Of a stretch of DNA of 64,000 nt, positions 55,967 to 63,773 are shown in pieces. The translations under genes were made by a program, and so were the position numbers. The number at the start of each line of letters is the position of its first letter. Positions within the stretch are counted from its first letter, which is position 1. This DNA comes from Nostoc carneum NIES-2107 (lineage in GTDB: Bacteria > Cyanobacteriota > Cyanobacteriia > Cyanobacteriales > Nostocaceae). The notes under the pieces were generated by a model. It did no database searches. It saw only the letters and a list, made by a program, of their open reading frames with translations, and was not told where the DNA came from. The stretch spans positions 2,761,947-2,825,946 of the forward strand of contig AP018180.1 of assembly GCA_002368155.1 (NCBI GenBank), given 5' to 3'.

Positions 55967-56000
55967 GTTTTTAACCACATAAAATTTTATGCGGTTAAAA
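55967..56000. repeat. Inverted repeat TTTTAACCxCATAAAA
   Basis: TTTTAACCACATAAAA is followed at once by TTTTATGCGGTTAAAA: 16-bp arms with one mismatch and no loop. TAATTTTTATTTG follows, so on the plus strand it could act as a terminator of an unseen transcript, or it may be an element end. Confidence 0.55.
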
Positions 56001-56236
56001 TAATTTTTATTTGATACATGAGAGAAATAAAACTCCTCAGTCTATTATTTAATTTAAGAAATTTACTGAGTTTTTCATGGCTAAAAGTAATACCAAATAA
56101 TAATTTTAACCTAATTGTTACTTAATCATTAATAGTAGTTACACTAGTATTAAATTTCACATTTAATAGTTACAGGATTCTGCTTTGATTGCTGAAATAT
56201 ACGTAGACTGGAATGTCACTTACTTGAGCGAGATTT

Positions 56237-56269
56237 AGATCCCCGACTTTTTGAAAAAGTCGGGGATCT
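56237..56269. repeat. Perfect 16-bp-arm palindrome
   Basis: AGATCCCCGACTTTTT (56237-56252), one central G, AAAAAGTCGGGGATCT (56254-56269). Both arms match exactly. No gene ends nearby, so it does not look like an ordinary terminator; I recall such palindromes as dispersed repeats in Nostoc genomes. Confidence 0.8.
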
Positions 56270-56331
56270 GGGCAGCAACTTTTGCTTATGTAAGGGCTAT
56301 TTCATCCTACAAATACTACACTGATTTGAAA

Positions 56332-56440
56332 ATTTTCATCTCCGTGAGGGGTAAAGGAATTAAAACTAGAGACTTAAACAGTAACTATTACACGCAAGAT
56401 TTTTAGTTTCCATCCCCTTGAGGGGTGAAGCAAGGTGCTG
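56332..56440. CRISPR. Degenerate two-repeat CRISPR relic, no cas genes
   Basis: Repeat 1 (56332-56366) reads ATTTTCATCTCCGTGAGGGG then TAAAGGAATTAAAAC; repeat 2 (56406-56440) reads GTTTCCATCCCCTTGAGGGG then TGAAGCAAGGTGCTG. The first 20 positions agree at 16 places, and the 3' half of repeat 2 has decayed. The 39-bp sequence between them is of spacer length. The 35-nt form GTTTCCATCCCC...GGGG...AAAAC is like cyanobacterial CRISPR repeats. No cas gene or leader is in the window. Confidence 0.6.
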
Positions 56441-56570
56441 TTTTTGGTGGGAGACGTAACAAATTACTCTGATTTTTCATAGCGTCAACAAGCAACTTAA
56501 TATAAGTTTTCTTGCCTACTGCAAATTATTGTTGTGTATCTACACCTGTAAGCTAGTTATCTAAAAAACT

Positions 56571-56846
56571 GTGATTGTTTTCTCAAAAGCTGCTTTTGCT
56601 TTCTCACCAGCAGCTTTTACTTTCTCACAAGCTGCTTTTGCTTATTCAATTTGGTATATTCAGCAAGCAAAAGCAGATATTGCTTTCTCACAAGCTGCGG
56701 TTACTTATTCAATTCGGTATATTCAGCAAGCAAAAGTAGATATTGCTTATTCAAAAGCTGTGTTTACTTATTCAATTCGGTATATTTAGCAAGCAAAAGT
56801 AGATATTGCTTATTCAAAAGCTGCTTTTGCTTTCTCCTTTGCGTAA
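56571..56846 (+). pseudogene. Heptad-repeat ORF (21-bp/63-bp periodic) with an internal stop
   Basis: From a GTG at 56571 the frame reads in seven-residue units: FSKAAFA, FSPAAFT, FSQAAFA, then 21-residue super-units YSIWYIQ-QAKADIA-FSQAAVT, YSIRYIQ-QAKVDIA-YSKAVFT, YSIRYI. In the third super-unit CAG has become TAG (56787-56789), after which the same frame continues QAKVDIA-YSKAAFA-FSFA to TAA at 56844-56846. At the DNA level it is a tandem 63-bp repeat built of 21-bp blocks. There is no Shine-Dalgarno site and no match I know. It is either a decayed repeat protein or a minisatellite. Confidence 0.5.
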
Positions 56847-56949
56847 TTTACTCAAAAATCTCATTATTACTATATGAATTGGTTGAAGCTGAATTGAAAG
56901 CGGCGATAGCCCGCACATTGGTGTCAACTGAACGCTTAACCCATAGCCC

Positions 56950-57075
56950 GACTAGGAATGAATTCCTAGTCTCATAGCAAAAGTCATCTCAAGATGACTA
57001 AAAATCCTCACAAATCCGTAGTCTACTTCAGTAGACTTAACCTATTAGACTTGGAATTCATTCCAAGGCGAGTCT
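56950..57075. repeat. Four consecutive hairpins
   Basis: GACTAGGAAT-GA-ATTCCTAGTC (56950-56971), AGTCATCT-CA-AGATGACT (56982-56999), AGTCTAC-TTCA-GTAGACT (57020-57037; first base at 57020), and CTTGGAAT-TC-ATTCCAAG (57050-57067) with outer AGACT/AGTCT. All stems are perfect, and their sequences differ except that each contains AGTC/GACT. The array ends about 60 bp from the stop of the hybrid kinase gene. Confidence 0.75.
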
Positions 57076-57136
57076 GAAAGCCTAGCAAATAAGCTATCTG
57101 TGTCTTATGTTGAAACCAATGCAGCCCACACTGCTA

Positions 57137-60100
57137 CTATTTAACCGCCTTCTGCTGCTTGGTTAATTCGATCATCTCTTCAAAACCGAAGCGATCAACT
57201 AAATCAATTAATGCTTTGGCAAGGCGATCGCTTGTTGGGGGAATTTCCTCAATTAACCTCAACACTTCTTTGCTGTTAACTCTTAGCGCGGCTTGATGCA
57301 GTTGTTCTATCCATTCTCTGGGCATTACTTCTAAGTCTGCAACTGTTAATGAGTTGGTTGGGGTGGATGCACTATTAGTAGAACCAATTTCAATATTTTG
57401 CTGCTGGTTCGCTTCTTGGGCGTAAACGTAGCGCACGCCCAAGTGTTCTGCCATTTTGTCAAAAATGATATTTGCCCGGAAGGGTTTGCGAACAAAGTCA
57501 TCAAAGCCTAAGGATAAGGCTGTTAACCTGTCTTCCTCAAAGGCGCTACCTGTTAAAGCCACAATGACTGGGGGCTGATTACCTGCGGCTTTAATATGTT
57601 GAGTGGCTTCAAAGCCGTTCATTACAGGCATTCTAATATCCATCCAGATGAAATGGGGTGCCCAACTTTCCCAAAGTGCGATCGCAGCTTCGCCGTTGAC
57701 TGCTTCTTTAACTTCAAAGCCGATGGGGGTTAATAATTCTACTAATAACCGCCGATTTTCTAGTTTATCTTCCACAATCAATATGCGATAACTGGATTGC
57801 CCTGGTTCTAAGCCGATGACTTGGCGAGTTTCTTGGGGAGTGGGTAAAGTATCTAAAATTACTGCACGGGTGGGGATATCAAAGGTAAACGTTGAGCCTT
57901 TGCACAGTTCACTATTCACCCTTAAATCTCCCCCCATCAACCGCACAAATCGCTGGCTGATGGGTAATCCTAGCCCTGTGCCTTCCTGAGATTTGTAACC
58001 TGTTTCAGTTTGCACAAATGGCTCAAATAACTTCTCAAAGTCTTTGGAAGCAATGCCGCAGCCTGTATCTTCAACGCTAAAGCGCAGGGTAACTTCTTGG
58101 TTGGGAATGATGATTGGTTCCCCAGCATTTACGTGTAATGTTACTGTGCCCGTCTGTGTAAATTTAATCGCGTTGCCGATGAGATTCACTAGCACCTGAC
58201 GAATTTTACTTTCATCGGCGTGGATGTATTGGGGTACTGTGGGCGATCGCTCGACTATTAACTGTAAGCCTTTGGATTGGGCTTTGAGTGCAAACATTTG
58301 TTGCAAGCGTTCCACCAAGTTCCATAAATCAAAATTGGTTTCGTTGAGGGTGACGCGACCGGCTTCAATTTTGGACATTTCCAAGACATCATTAATTAAT
58401 GTCAGCAAGTCTTCGCCACTGCGGTTAATCGTATCTACATAGTCTAGTTGCTGGGGGTTGAGGGAGTGATTTCGCAGCAGCAGTTGGGTAAAGCCCAGGA
58501 TAATATTGAGAGGAGTTCTCAGTTCATGACTCATGTTCGAGAGAAACTGACTTTTAGCTAAGTTAGCCGCATCCGCCGCCTCTTTAGCTTGCTTGAGGGC
58601 GATTTCTGTCTTTTTCAGCTTGCTAATATCACGGGCTACCCACAGCACTGTATTCTCAGATAATGGGGAAACGCTGGCTAAAAACCAAGTTTCGCGATTC
58701 TTCACAGCTAAGTGATATTCCAAGTAAACACTTTTGCGCGATTTATCAGGTTTATCTGGCTGTTCTCGCAACAGCAGTGCTTGTTGAATCGCATCATAAA
58801 TCAGATTGGCGACATCTTTGGGTAAAACTTCGTGAACTGTTTTCCCAGCCCGGTCTACATCTGGTTTATATGTATAGGATTGGGTTTGCACATATTTGAG
58901 ATAACGTCCCTCGCTATCAAAAACCACAACCATATCCGTCATCGCCGCGAACATTAACCGCAGTTCCGCCTCAGATTTGGATAGCGCCGCCTCTGCTTTT
59001 TGGCGATCGCGAATTTCTTGCTGAAGTTGGGCATTTTTCTCACCCAGTTCTGTGGTTCTTTCGACTACACGGCTTTCTAATTCTTCGTTGGTTTGAGCTA
59101 AAGCGTCAAAGGAGGCGCGCAGTTGTAGCGCCATTTGGTTGAAAGACTGCGCTAATTCGTTTAACTCAGTGGTGCTTTGCACAGCCACTCTTTGATTCAA
59201 ATTACCAGATGCGATCGCTTTGGCTGCACTTCCCAGTTTCAAAATCGGCTGAGTAATCCAACGCGCCGTTAACATCCCCAATCCCGTTGCCAGTACAAAT
59301 GCGGCTAGACAAAGTATAATCGTTGTCCGCGTATTGGCATTAATTTGATCCATGAAATCGGCTTCTGGAACCACCACCACAATCAGCCAATCCAAACCCT
59401 GCTGAGTTTTCATCGGCAGAAGTTGTAAAAATTGCCTTTGACCTTTAATGTCAAAATCTAGTTGTTGTGGTTGAGCAATTTTGGTGAAGTTGCCAAAGTG
59501 TTGCTGCAAATATGTAGCGGTATTACGCGTCAACGGATCTTTGCTATCTATCGCCTTGATACGCCGAGGATTCTGCTTGGTAATCGGCGCTTGGGGATTT
59601 TCAATTTCGTAGGGTTGTTGGGTGGTAGAACTCCCAACCAGTAATCCTGTTTGTGGCTCGACAATAAAAGTAACACCAGAACGTCCAATTTTCAGACTGC
59701 GGAGAAATTGACTAATTTCAGTTAAAGAAAAATCTACAGCCGCCACACCTAAGAGATTTTCCCGATTGTCATAGATGGGTAAACTAGCATTTAATACATA
59801 TTTAGGTGTTGCAAATAGTCGATAAATTCCCCCCCAGTTCGCTGTTTTAGACTTAACTGCTGATGTATACCAAGGACGAGTTCGCGGATCGTAATTAGGT
59901 CTAAATCTTAAAAGTTTTGTATGATTTCCCGGTCTATCTGCGGCATAAATGCGGATTTCGTGATTGGTAGATTCCCCAGAAAGCTTTACTTGAAAGCCAC
60001 CATGATCACCCTTTTCTACAGCAACGTGTTCGCCATAGTTGGAGCCAATATAAACCGCTGTCACCGTATTAAATGTTTCAATTTGATACCAAAGGTGTCT

Positions 60101-60397
60101 TTCTAATGCAGCTAAATCTTGTAAATTTACTTCACCTAAGCGGATGGCATTAGCATTGAGTTGGTTGATTTTATGAGGCGTTTCTACATAAGTTTTGAGA
60201 TACTGCTGAATGCGAGATATAATTTCACTGCGGAGTCTTATTGCTACGTCATTAACTGCGCGTTGCCCATTGTAAATTGATAACCATCCAGTCAACCCAA
60301 CAGCCAAAGAAATTTGCAAGATAAAAGGCACCACCAGCACGTGACGCAAGTGTAAACTTTTAACAACCTTTGCAAATCGATAGTTGAAAGGACGCAT
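57137..60397 (-). CDS. Hybrid sensor histidine kinase (dCache-HAMP-PAS-HK-REC)
   Basis: A 1086-residue membrane kinase. Order: TM1 (about 19-40), extracytoplasmic dCache domain (about 45-350; TRPWYTSAVKS, AAVDFSLTEISQFL), TM2 (about 358-378), HAMP (LGSAAKAIASGNLNQRV), coiled coil, PAS (about 480-600), HisKA with His624 (SNMSHELRTPLNIILGF), ATPase (EDTGCGIAS, EGTGLGLPIS), receiver with Asp920 (IWMDIRMPVMNGFEA), and a helical tail (about 1030-1080) that may be an Hpt-like or dimer segment without an obvious His. It probably senses a small ligand outside the cell. It is transcribed divergently from the next kinase gene. Confidence 0.92.
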   Translation of the reverse strand: MRPFNYRFAKVVKSLHLRHVLVVPFILQISLAVGLTGWLSIYNGQRAVNDVAIRLRSEIISRIQQYLKTYVETPHKINQLNANAIRLGEVNLQDLAALERHLWYQIETFNTVTAVYIGSNYGEHVAVEKGDHGGFQVKLSGESTNHEIRIYAADRPGNHTKLLRFRPNYDPRTRPWYTSAVKSKTANWGGIYRLFATPKYVLNASLPIYDNRENLLGVAAVDFSLTEISQFLRSLKIGRSGVTFIVEPQTGLLVGSSTTQQPYEIENPQAPITKQNPRRIKAIDSKDPLTRNTATYLQQHFGNFTKIAQPQQLDFDIKGQRQFLQLLPMKTQQGLDWLIVVVVPEADFMDQINANTRTTIILCLAAFVLATGLGMLTARWITQPILKLGSAAKAIASGNLNQRVAVQSTTELNELAQSFNQMALQLRASFDALAQTNEELESRVVERTTELGEKNAQLQQEIRDRQKAEAALSKSEAELRLMFAAMTDMVVVFDSEGRYLKYVQTQSYTYKPDVDRAGKTVHEVLPKDVANLIYDAIQQALLLREQPDKPDKSRKSVYLEYHLAVKNRETWFLASVSPLSENTVLWVARDISKLKKTEIALKQAKEAADAANLAKSQFLSNMSHELRTPLNIILGFTQLLLRNHSLNPQQLDYVDTINRSGEDLLTLINDVLEMSKIEAGRVTLNETNFDLWNLVERLQQMFALKAQSKGLQLIVERSPTVPQYIHADESKIRQVLVNLIGNAIKFTQTGTVTLHVNAGEPIIIPNQEVTLRFSVEDTGCGIASKDFEKLFEPFVQTETGYKSQEGTGLGLPISQRFVRLMGGDLRVNSELCKGSTFTFDIPTRAVILDTLPTPQETRQVIGLEPGQSSYRILIVEDKLENRRLLVELLTPIGFEVKEAVNGEAAIALWESWAPHFIWMDIRMPVMNGFEATQHIKAAGNQPPVIVALTGSAFEEDRLTALSLGFDDFVRKPFRANIIFDKMAEHLGVRYVYAQEANQQQNIEIGSTNSASTPTNSLTVADLEVMPREWIEQLHQAALRVNSKEVLRLIEEIPPTSDRLAKALIDLVDRFGFEEMIELTKQQKAVK

Positions 60398-61140
60398 CTT
60401 TTAACTCCTGCAATGAAACAGGTTGTTGACTGTTGACTGTGGACTGTTAACCGCCAATAACCCTTCATGTAAAATTTCGCAAATCATTTAAGATTGCTAC
60501 ATTTTTTACTTAGGGATTTCCAGAAATTAAATTTAGGACTTACGCAAATGTCATATTTTTTTCGTTTAGGTTTGTCCAGGGGAGCCAGTCACGTGCGGAG
60601 GTTCCCTCCGTTGAGTGAACTGGCGTTCAAATGTCAACAGTCCAAAAAACCTAAATCTTTGACCCTTGACTCTTGACTCTTGACTCTTATGCCAGAAGAT
60701 AACTGTGCCAGTTGCGTAAATCCTGAAATTATCCAATTTTCAAAGACAAGACCATAATTGTATTCTTCCTCCTCTGCTTTTTATTTAGCAGTCCCTTGTA
60801 TACATCTGAAAGCGAATTTATTTATCAGCTAGTCTCAAAAAAATTATGCAGCCAGTCTCAACTTTTTTAAGTCAAGCTAAAAACCTTACACATAACCTTC
60901 AATAATATTAATAAATGTAAATTGTAGAATGTATTCACGAAAAGTTTGTGAGCGCTGCTAATAAAATTAATTTCAGTATAGCAATCTCATTTGATTAATA
61001 AAATTTATTAAAATTCTGACCCATGACCAATTAGCAATTACCTTTGTATTGAAAAACAATAAAGTAAACCATTTTAATAAATTTAAATTGTAAAATATCT
61101 GAGAGCGATAATTAATGATTCTCTGAGCCAGTTGAGAAGT
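60398..61140. other. Intergenic, 743 bp, repeat element and AT-rich promoter region
   Basis: Between divergent signalling genes. It contains TTGACTG/TTGACTC heptamers (60423-60450, 60660-60690), an AGGACTTACGCA-family element (60535-60724) enclosing a GCCAGT hairpin (60579-60625), and about 350 bp of AT-rich DNA before 61141. The open frame at 60494-60676 is repeat-derived. Confidence 0.6.
60535..60724. repeat. Inverted-repeat element, AGGACTTACGCA family, copy 2
   Basis: Left end AGGACTTACGCAAATGTCA; right end GTTGCGTAAATCCT (inverted, one extra base). About 190 bp. The interior carries a nested GCCAGTTCACT...AGTGACTGGC-type hairpin and TTGACTC heptamers, so several repeat kinds have accumulated at one site. 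Confidence 0.65.
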
Positions 61141-62244
61141 ATGCAAATTACCCAGTCCAGCAAAGGAGATATTCTCATCATTGATGACACCCTAGATAAC
61201 CTGCGGTTGCTATCAGCAATGCTGACAGAACAAGGTTATGAAGTGCGGAGTGTTACTAATGGTGCGATGGCATTAATTGGCATCAAAGCTCAACCACCAG
61301 ATTTAATTTTGCTCGATATTAGTATGCCAGGAATGAGTGGGTATGAAGTGTGTGAGCATCTTAAATCTGACCCCCAAACACAAGAAATTCCTGTAATTTT
61401 TATTAGTGCTTTAAATGAGGTATTCGATAAAGTCAAAGCCTTTGCTGTGGGTGGTGTAGATTTTATTACTAAACCTTTTCAAATTGAAGAAGTTCTCGCC
61501 CGCATTGAAGTACAGCTCAAACTTTGCCGCTTACAACTGCAACTTCAAGAACAAAATCAGCGCTTACAAGAACAAGAAGCAGAACTCAGGCGATCGCTTG
61601 CACAAGAACGGGCGCTAAATCAACGCATTGAGGAAATGGTAGCCCTAGAAGAACGCAATCGCATCGCCCGCGATATCCATGATTCTTTGGGACATTCTTT
61701 AGTCGCGTTGAATGTGCAAATGGAAACAGTATTAACACTGTGGCACAGCGATTCCGAACGGGCGTGGCAGTTTTTAGTCGAAGCCAAAAAACTTGGTTCC
61801 GCAGCCTTGCGCGAAGTGCGGGAATCAGTTTCCGCCATTCGTTCCGATCCACTCCAAGGACAATTACTCGAAACTGCGATCGCCAACCTTGCCGAGGAAT
61901 TTTCTCACCTTACCGATATCCTGCCAGACTGCGAAATTGATTTATCACAACCCTTATCTAATACCGTAAATCATGTAGTATTTCGCATTATTCAGGAAGG
62001 ATTAACTAACATTTATAAATATGCCAATGCTACAAAAGTACAAATCAAAATCCAAACCAGAAATGATGGATTATTGCTCTTACTGCAAGATAACGGCCAA
62101 GGCTTTGATTCCGATCAAGCCGTGACAGGCTTTGGACTGCAAGGAATGCGCGAACGTACCGCCGCAATGGGCGGACAGCTAGATATATTCAGTAAACCTG
62201 GTGCTGGGTGTCGAATTATGGCACATTTTCCCAGGGAGGAGTAG
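61141..62244 (+). CDS. Receiver-HisKA_3 hybrid histidine kinase
   Basis: A 367-residue cytosolic protein. N-terminal receiver (DTLDNLRLLSAMLTEQGYEV; phospho-acceptor Asp59 in LILLDISMPGMSG), coiled coil (LQLQLQEQNQRLQEQEAELR), then a NarX/DesK-type HisKA_3 domain with His180 in ARDIHDSLGHSLVAL and a compact ATPase (DNGQGFD, GFGLQGMRERTAAMGG). The ATG at 61141 is taken rather than the TTG three codons earlier. HisKA_3 kinases normally pair with NarL-type regulators, and one follows 176 bp downstream. Confidence 0.9.
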   Translation: MQITQSSKGDILIIDDTLDNLRLLSAMLTEQGYEVRSVTNGAMALIGIKAQPPDLILLDISMPGMSGYEVCEHLKSDPQTQEIPVIFISALNEVFDKVKAFAVGGVDFITKPFQIEEVLARIEVQLKLCRLQLQLQEQNQRLQEQEAELRRSLAQERALNQRIEEMVALEERNRIARDIHDSLGHSLVALNVQMETVLTLWHSDSERAWQFLVEAKKLGSAALREVRESVSAIRSDPLQGQLLETAIANLAEEFSHLTDILPDCEIDLSQPLSNTVNHVVFRIIQEGLTNIYKYANATKVQIKIQTRNDGLLLLLQDNGQGFDSDQAVTGFGLQGMRERTAAMGGQLDIFSKPGAGCRIMAHFPREE

Positions 62245-62281
62245 GGATTGGGGACTGGGGACTGGGGACTGGGGATTGGGA
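62245..62281. repeat. STRR tract GGGGACT
   Basis: GGGATTGGGGACTGGGGACT and further heptamers directly after the kinase stop. Confidence 0.8.
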
Positions 62282-62365
62282 AGATGAGGGGGAGATGAGG
62301 GAGAAATAACAAATGCCTAATACTAAACATCTAACACCAAATACTCAATGCTCAATGCCCCATGA

Positions 62366-62410
62366 CGGCAGTTGCTACAACGGGGGGAACCCCCGCAACG
62401 CACTGCCTCC
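62366..62410. repeat. GGCAGTTGC...GCACTGCC repeat, copy 3
   Basis: GGCAGTTGCTACAACGGGGG pairs with CCCCCGCAACGCACTGCC. It ends 10 bp before the ATG of the NarL-type regulator. It forms a strong GC hairpin in the leader and accounts for the false N-terminal extension of that gene's open frame (62313-62420). Confidence 0.7.
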
Positions 62411-62420
62411 CCAATGCCCC

Positions 62421-63122
62421 ATGCCCAACTTAATTAAAGTCTTACTTGTTGAGGATCAAGAAATTGTACGGCAGGGTTTGAAGACGCTTTTGGAGTCAAA
62501 GCCGGGTTTGCAAGTGGTGGGTGAGGCTGATAATGGCAAAAGTGCGATCGCACAACTCGAAATTTTGCAGCAAAGTCACCAATTCCCTGATGTAGTGCTG
62601 ATGGATATCAGAATGCCTGAGATGAATGGCGTACAGGCTACAAAGATAATTTGTCAGCAATTTCCAGATATTAAAGTTTTGGTTCTAACTACATTTAATG
62701 ATACAGATTATGTTGCCGAAGCGCTGCGTTTTGGTGCTAAGGGATATTTGTTAAAAGATACTCCCGCCGATGAACTTGCCAAAGCAATTCAATCGATTCA
62801 CCAAGGCTATACCCAATTTGGGCCGGGAATTGTCGAAAAAGTAATTGCAGAAAACTCTTTGACAAAGGCAAACTCATCCAAGCCATTACCACCAGGCTTA
62901 ACACAATTAACAGACAGAGAACGAGAAGTATTGCTATTGCTGGCAGCAGGCGCAAATAACCGCGAAATTGCCCAAAATCTGCATTTATCTGCAGGAACCG
63001 TGAGAAATCACATCACGCATATTTTAACGAGAATGAACCTGCGCGATCGCACCCAAGCTGCGATCGTTGCTAACTCTTACCGCACTTGGCTAGAAAACAC
63101 TGAAACCTCAAATAATTCGTAA
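62421..63122 (+). CDS. NarL/FixJ-family response regulator
   Basis: A 233-residue regulator. Receiver: VLLVEDQEIVRQGLKTLLES, phospho-acceptor Asp62 (VVLMDIRMPEMNGV), Thr (LVLTTFNDTDYV) and Lys (YLLKDTPADEL). The C-terminal LuxR HTH is LTDREREVLLLLAAGANNRE, continuing IAQNLHLSAGTVRNHITHIL. The frame is open to 62313, but that part is STRR and hairpin repeat, so the start is MPNLIKVLLV at 62421. It is the likely partner of the preceding HisKA_3 kinase. Confidence 0.9.
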   Translation: MPNLIKVLLVEDQEIVRQGLKTLLESKPGLQVVGEADNGKSAIAQLEILQQSHQFPDVVLMDIRMPEMNGVQATKIICQQFPDIKVLVLTTFNDTDYVAEALRFGAKGYLLKDTPADELAKAIQSIHQGYTQFGPGIVEKVIAENSLTKANSSKPLPPGLTQLTDREREVLLLLAAGANNREIAQNLHLSAGTVRNHITHILTRMNLRDRTQAAIVANSYRTWLENTETSNNS

Positions 63123-63154
63123 TTTTGCATTCAACATATACACAAAAATATTAA

Positions 63155-63181
63155 AACCCCTCTCATTATTTGAAAGGGGTT
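63155..63181 (-). terminator. Hairpin between convergent genes
   Basis: AACCCCT/AGGGGTT stem with a 13-base loop. On the minus strand it is followed by TTAATATTTTT, so it reads best as the terminator of the bacteriocin transcript; on the plus strand it lies 32 bp after the regulator stop. Confidence 0.6.
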
Positions 63182-63218
63182 GTGCAGAAGCTTATTAAAA
63201 TCACATTCAGGTTAATCA

Positions 63219-63320
63219 TACCAATTTAAAAAAATGCGACAAATTGTAGGGGCAAGGCACTGCCTTGCCCTCTAGAATATTATTGATTTGTCGCAAATAT
63301 TATTTGATTTTGTATAAATT
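63219..63320. repeat. Inverted-repeat element, GCGACAAAT family, copy 3
   Basis: Left ATACCAATTTAAAAAAATGC-GACAAAT; right ATTTGTCGCAAATATTATTT and GTATAAAT. The central stem is GGGGCAAGGCA/TGCCTTGCCC. The best-preserved copy in the window. Confidence 0.75.
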
Positions 63321-63409
63321 TATCTGAGAATTTAGATGTGATTTGGAAGAGAGAACCTGGCATGATTAAATATTTAATTATGACCAAACCAGGTTTTTAA
63401 TTCTAAGAA

Positions 63410-63667
63410 TTAGTTACCTACGAACAAACCTTGACCAGCACTGCTGAAGATATCTTGAGCGTTAACCAAAGTTGTTGTACCAGCACCACCAGGCCCTGCA
63501 ACTGTTTGCTGACCAACTGCCAGATTTTTTTGGTGGAAAGTGCTACCAGTATCTAACGAGAGGCTTTGACCACCACCCAGAATAATTTCACCAAAGCCAC
63601 CAGCAACGTTATCTAATTCATCTTCAGATAATTCAATAGCAGCGATGTTTTTGATTTCGTTAGACAT
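63410..63667 (-). CDS. CTB-type bacteriocin precursor peptide
   Basis: An 85-residue peptide with a classic leader: MSNEIKNIAAIELSEDELDN followed by VAGG, a double-Gly cleavage site at residues about 23-24. The core (FGEIILGGGQSLSLDTGSTF onward, ending SSAGQGLFVGN) is Gly/Ser/Thr-rich, has no Cys, and contains the conserved KNLAVGQQTVAGPGGAG and TTTLVNAQDIFSSAGQ. It matches the cyanobacterial CTB family, which is normally exported by an ABC/HlyD system with a C39 peptidase. None of that machinery is in the window. A second copy follows upstream. AAGGAG lies six to eight bases before the ATG. Confidence 0.85.
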   Translation of the reverse strand: MSNEIKNIAAIELSEDELDNVAGGFGEIILGGGQSLSLDTGSTFHQKNLAVGQQTVAGPGGAGTTTLVNAQDIFSSAGQGLFVGN

Positions 63668-63773
63668 GATTTTACTCCTTGTAATTTAATGAATTAATGT
63701 GTGATTTCAAATGAGAGATAGAAGAGAGAACCTGGCATTGATGAGATATTAACCAGGTTATTAATGATGAGAA

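Larger units (their letters stand above)
55478..56570. other. Intergenic, 1093 bp, inverted repeats and CRISPR relic
   Basis: The longest gene-free stretch. 55478-55960 is AT-rich with no frame. Then come a 31-34-bp inverted repeat (55967-56000), a perfect long-arm palindrome (56237-56269), a solo TTTTGCTTATGTAAG element end (56279-56293), two CRISPR-type repeats with one spacer (56332-56440), and AT-rich DNA up to the repeat ORF at 56571. Confidence 0.65.

Noticed and set aside
55840-55990. Pho boxes upstream of ppk1
   Set aside because: TTTTAACC-like octamers occur, but without the regular 3-base-spaced direct repeats of a Pho box; they are more likely part of the AT-rich inverted repeat.
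60494-60676. 60-codon plus-strand frame
   Set aside because: Lies inside the AGGACTTACGCA element and its nested hairpin; no start signal.
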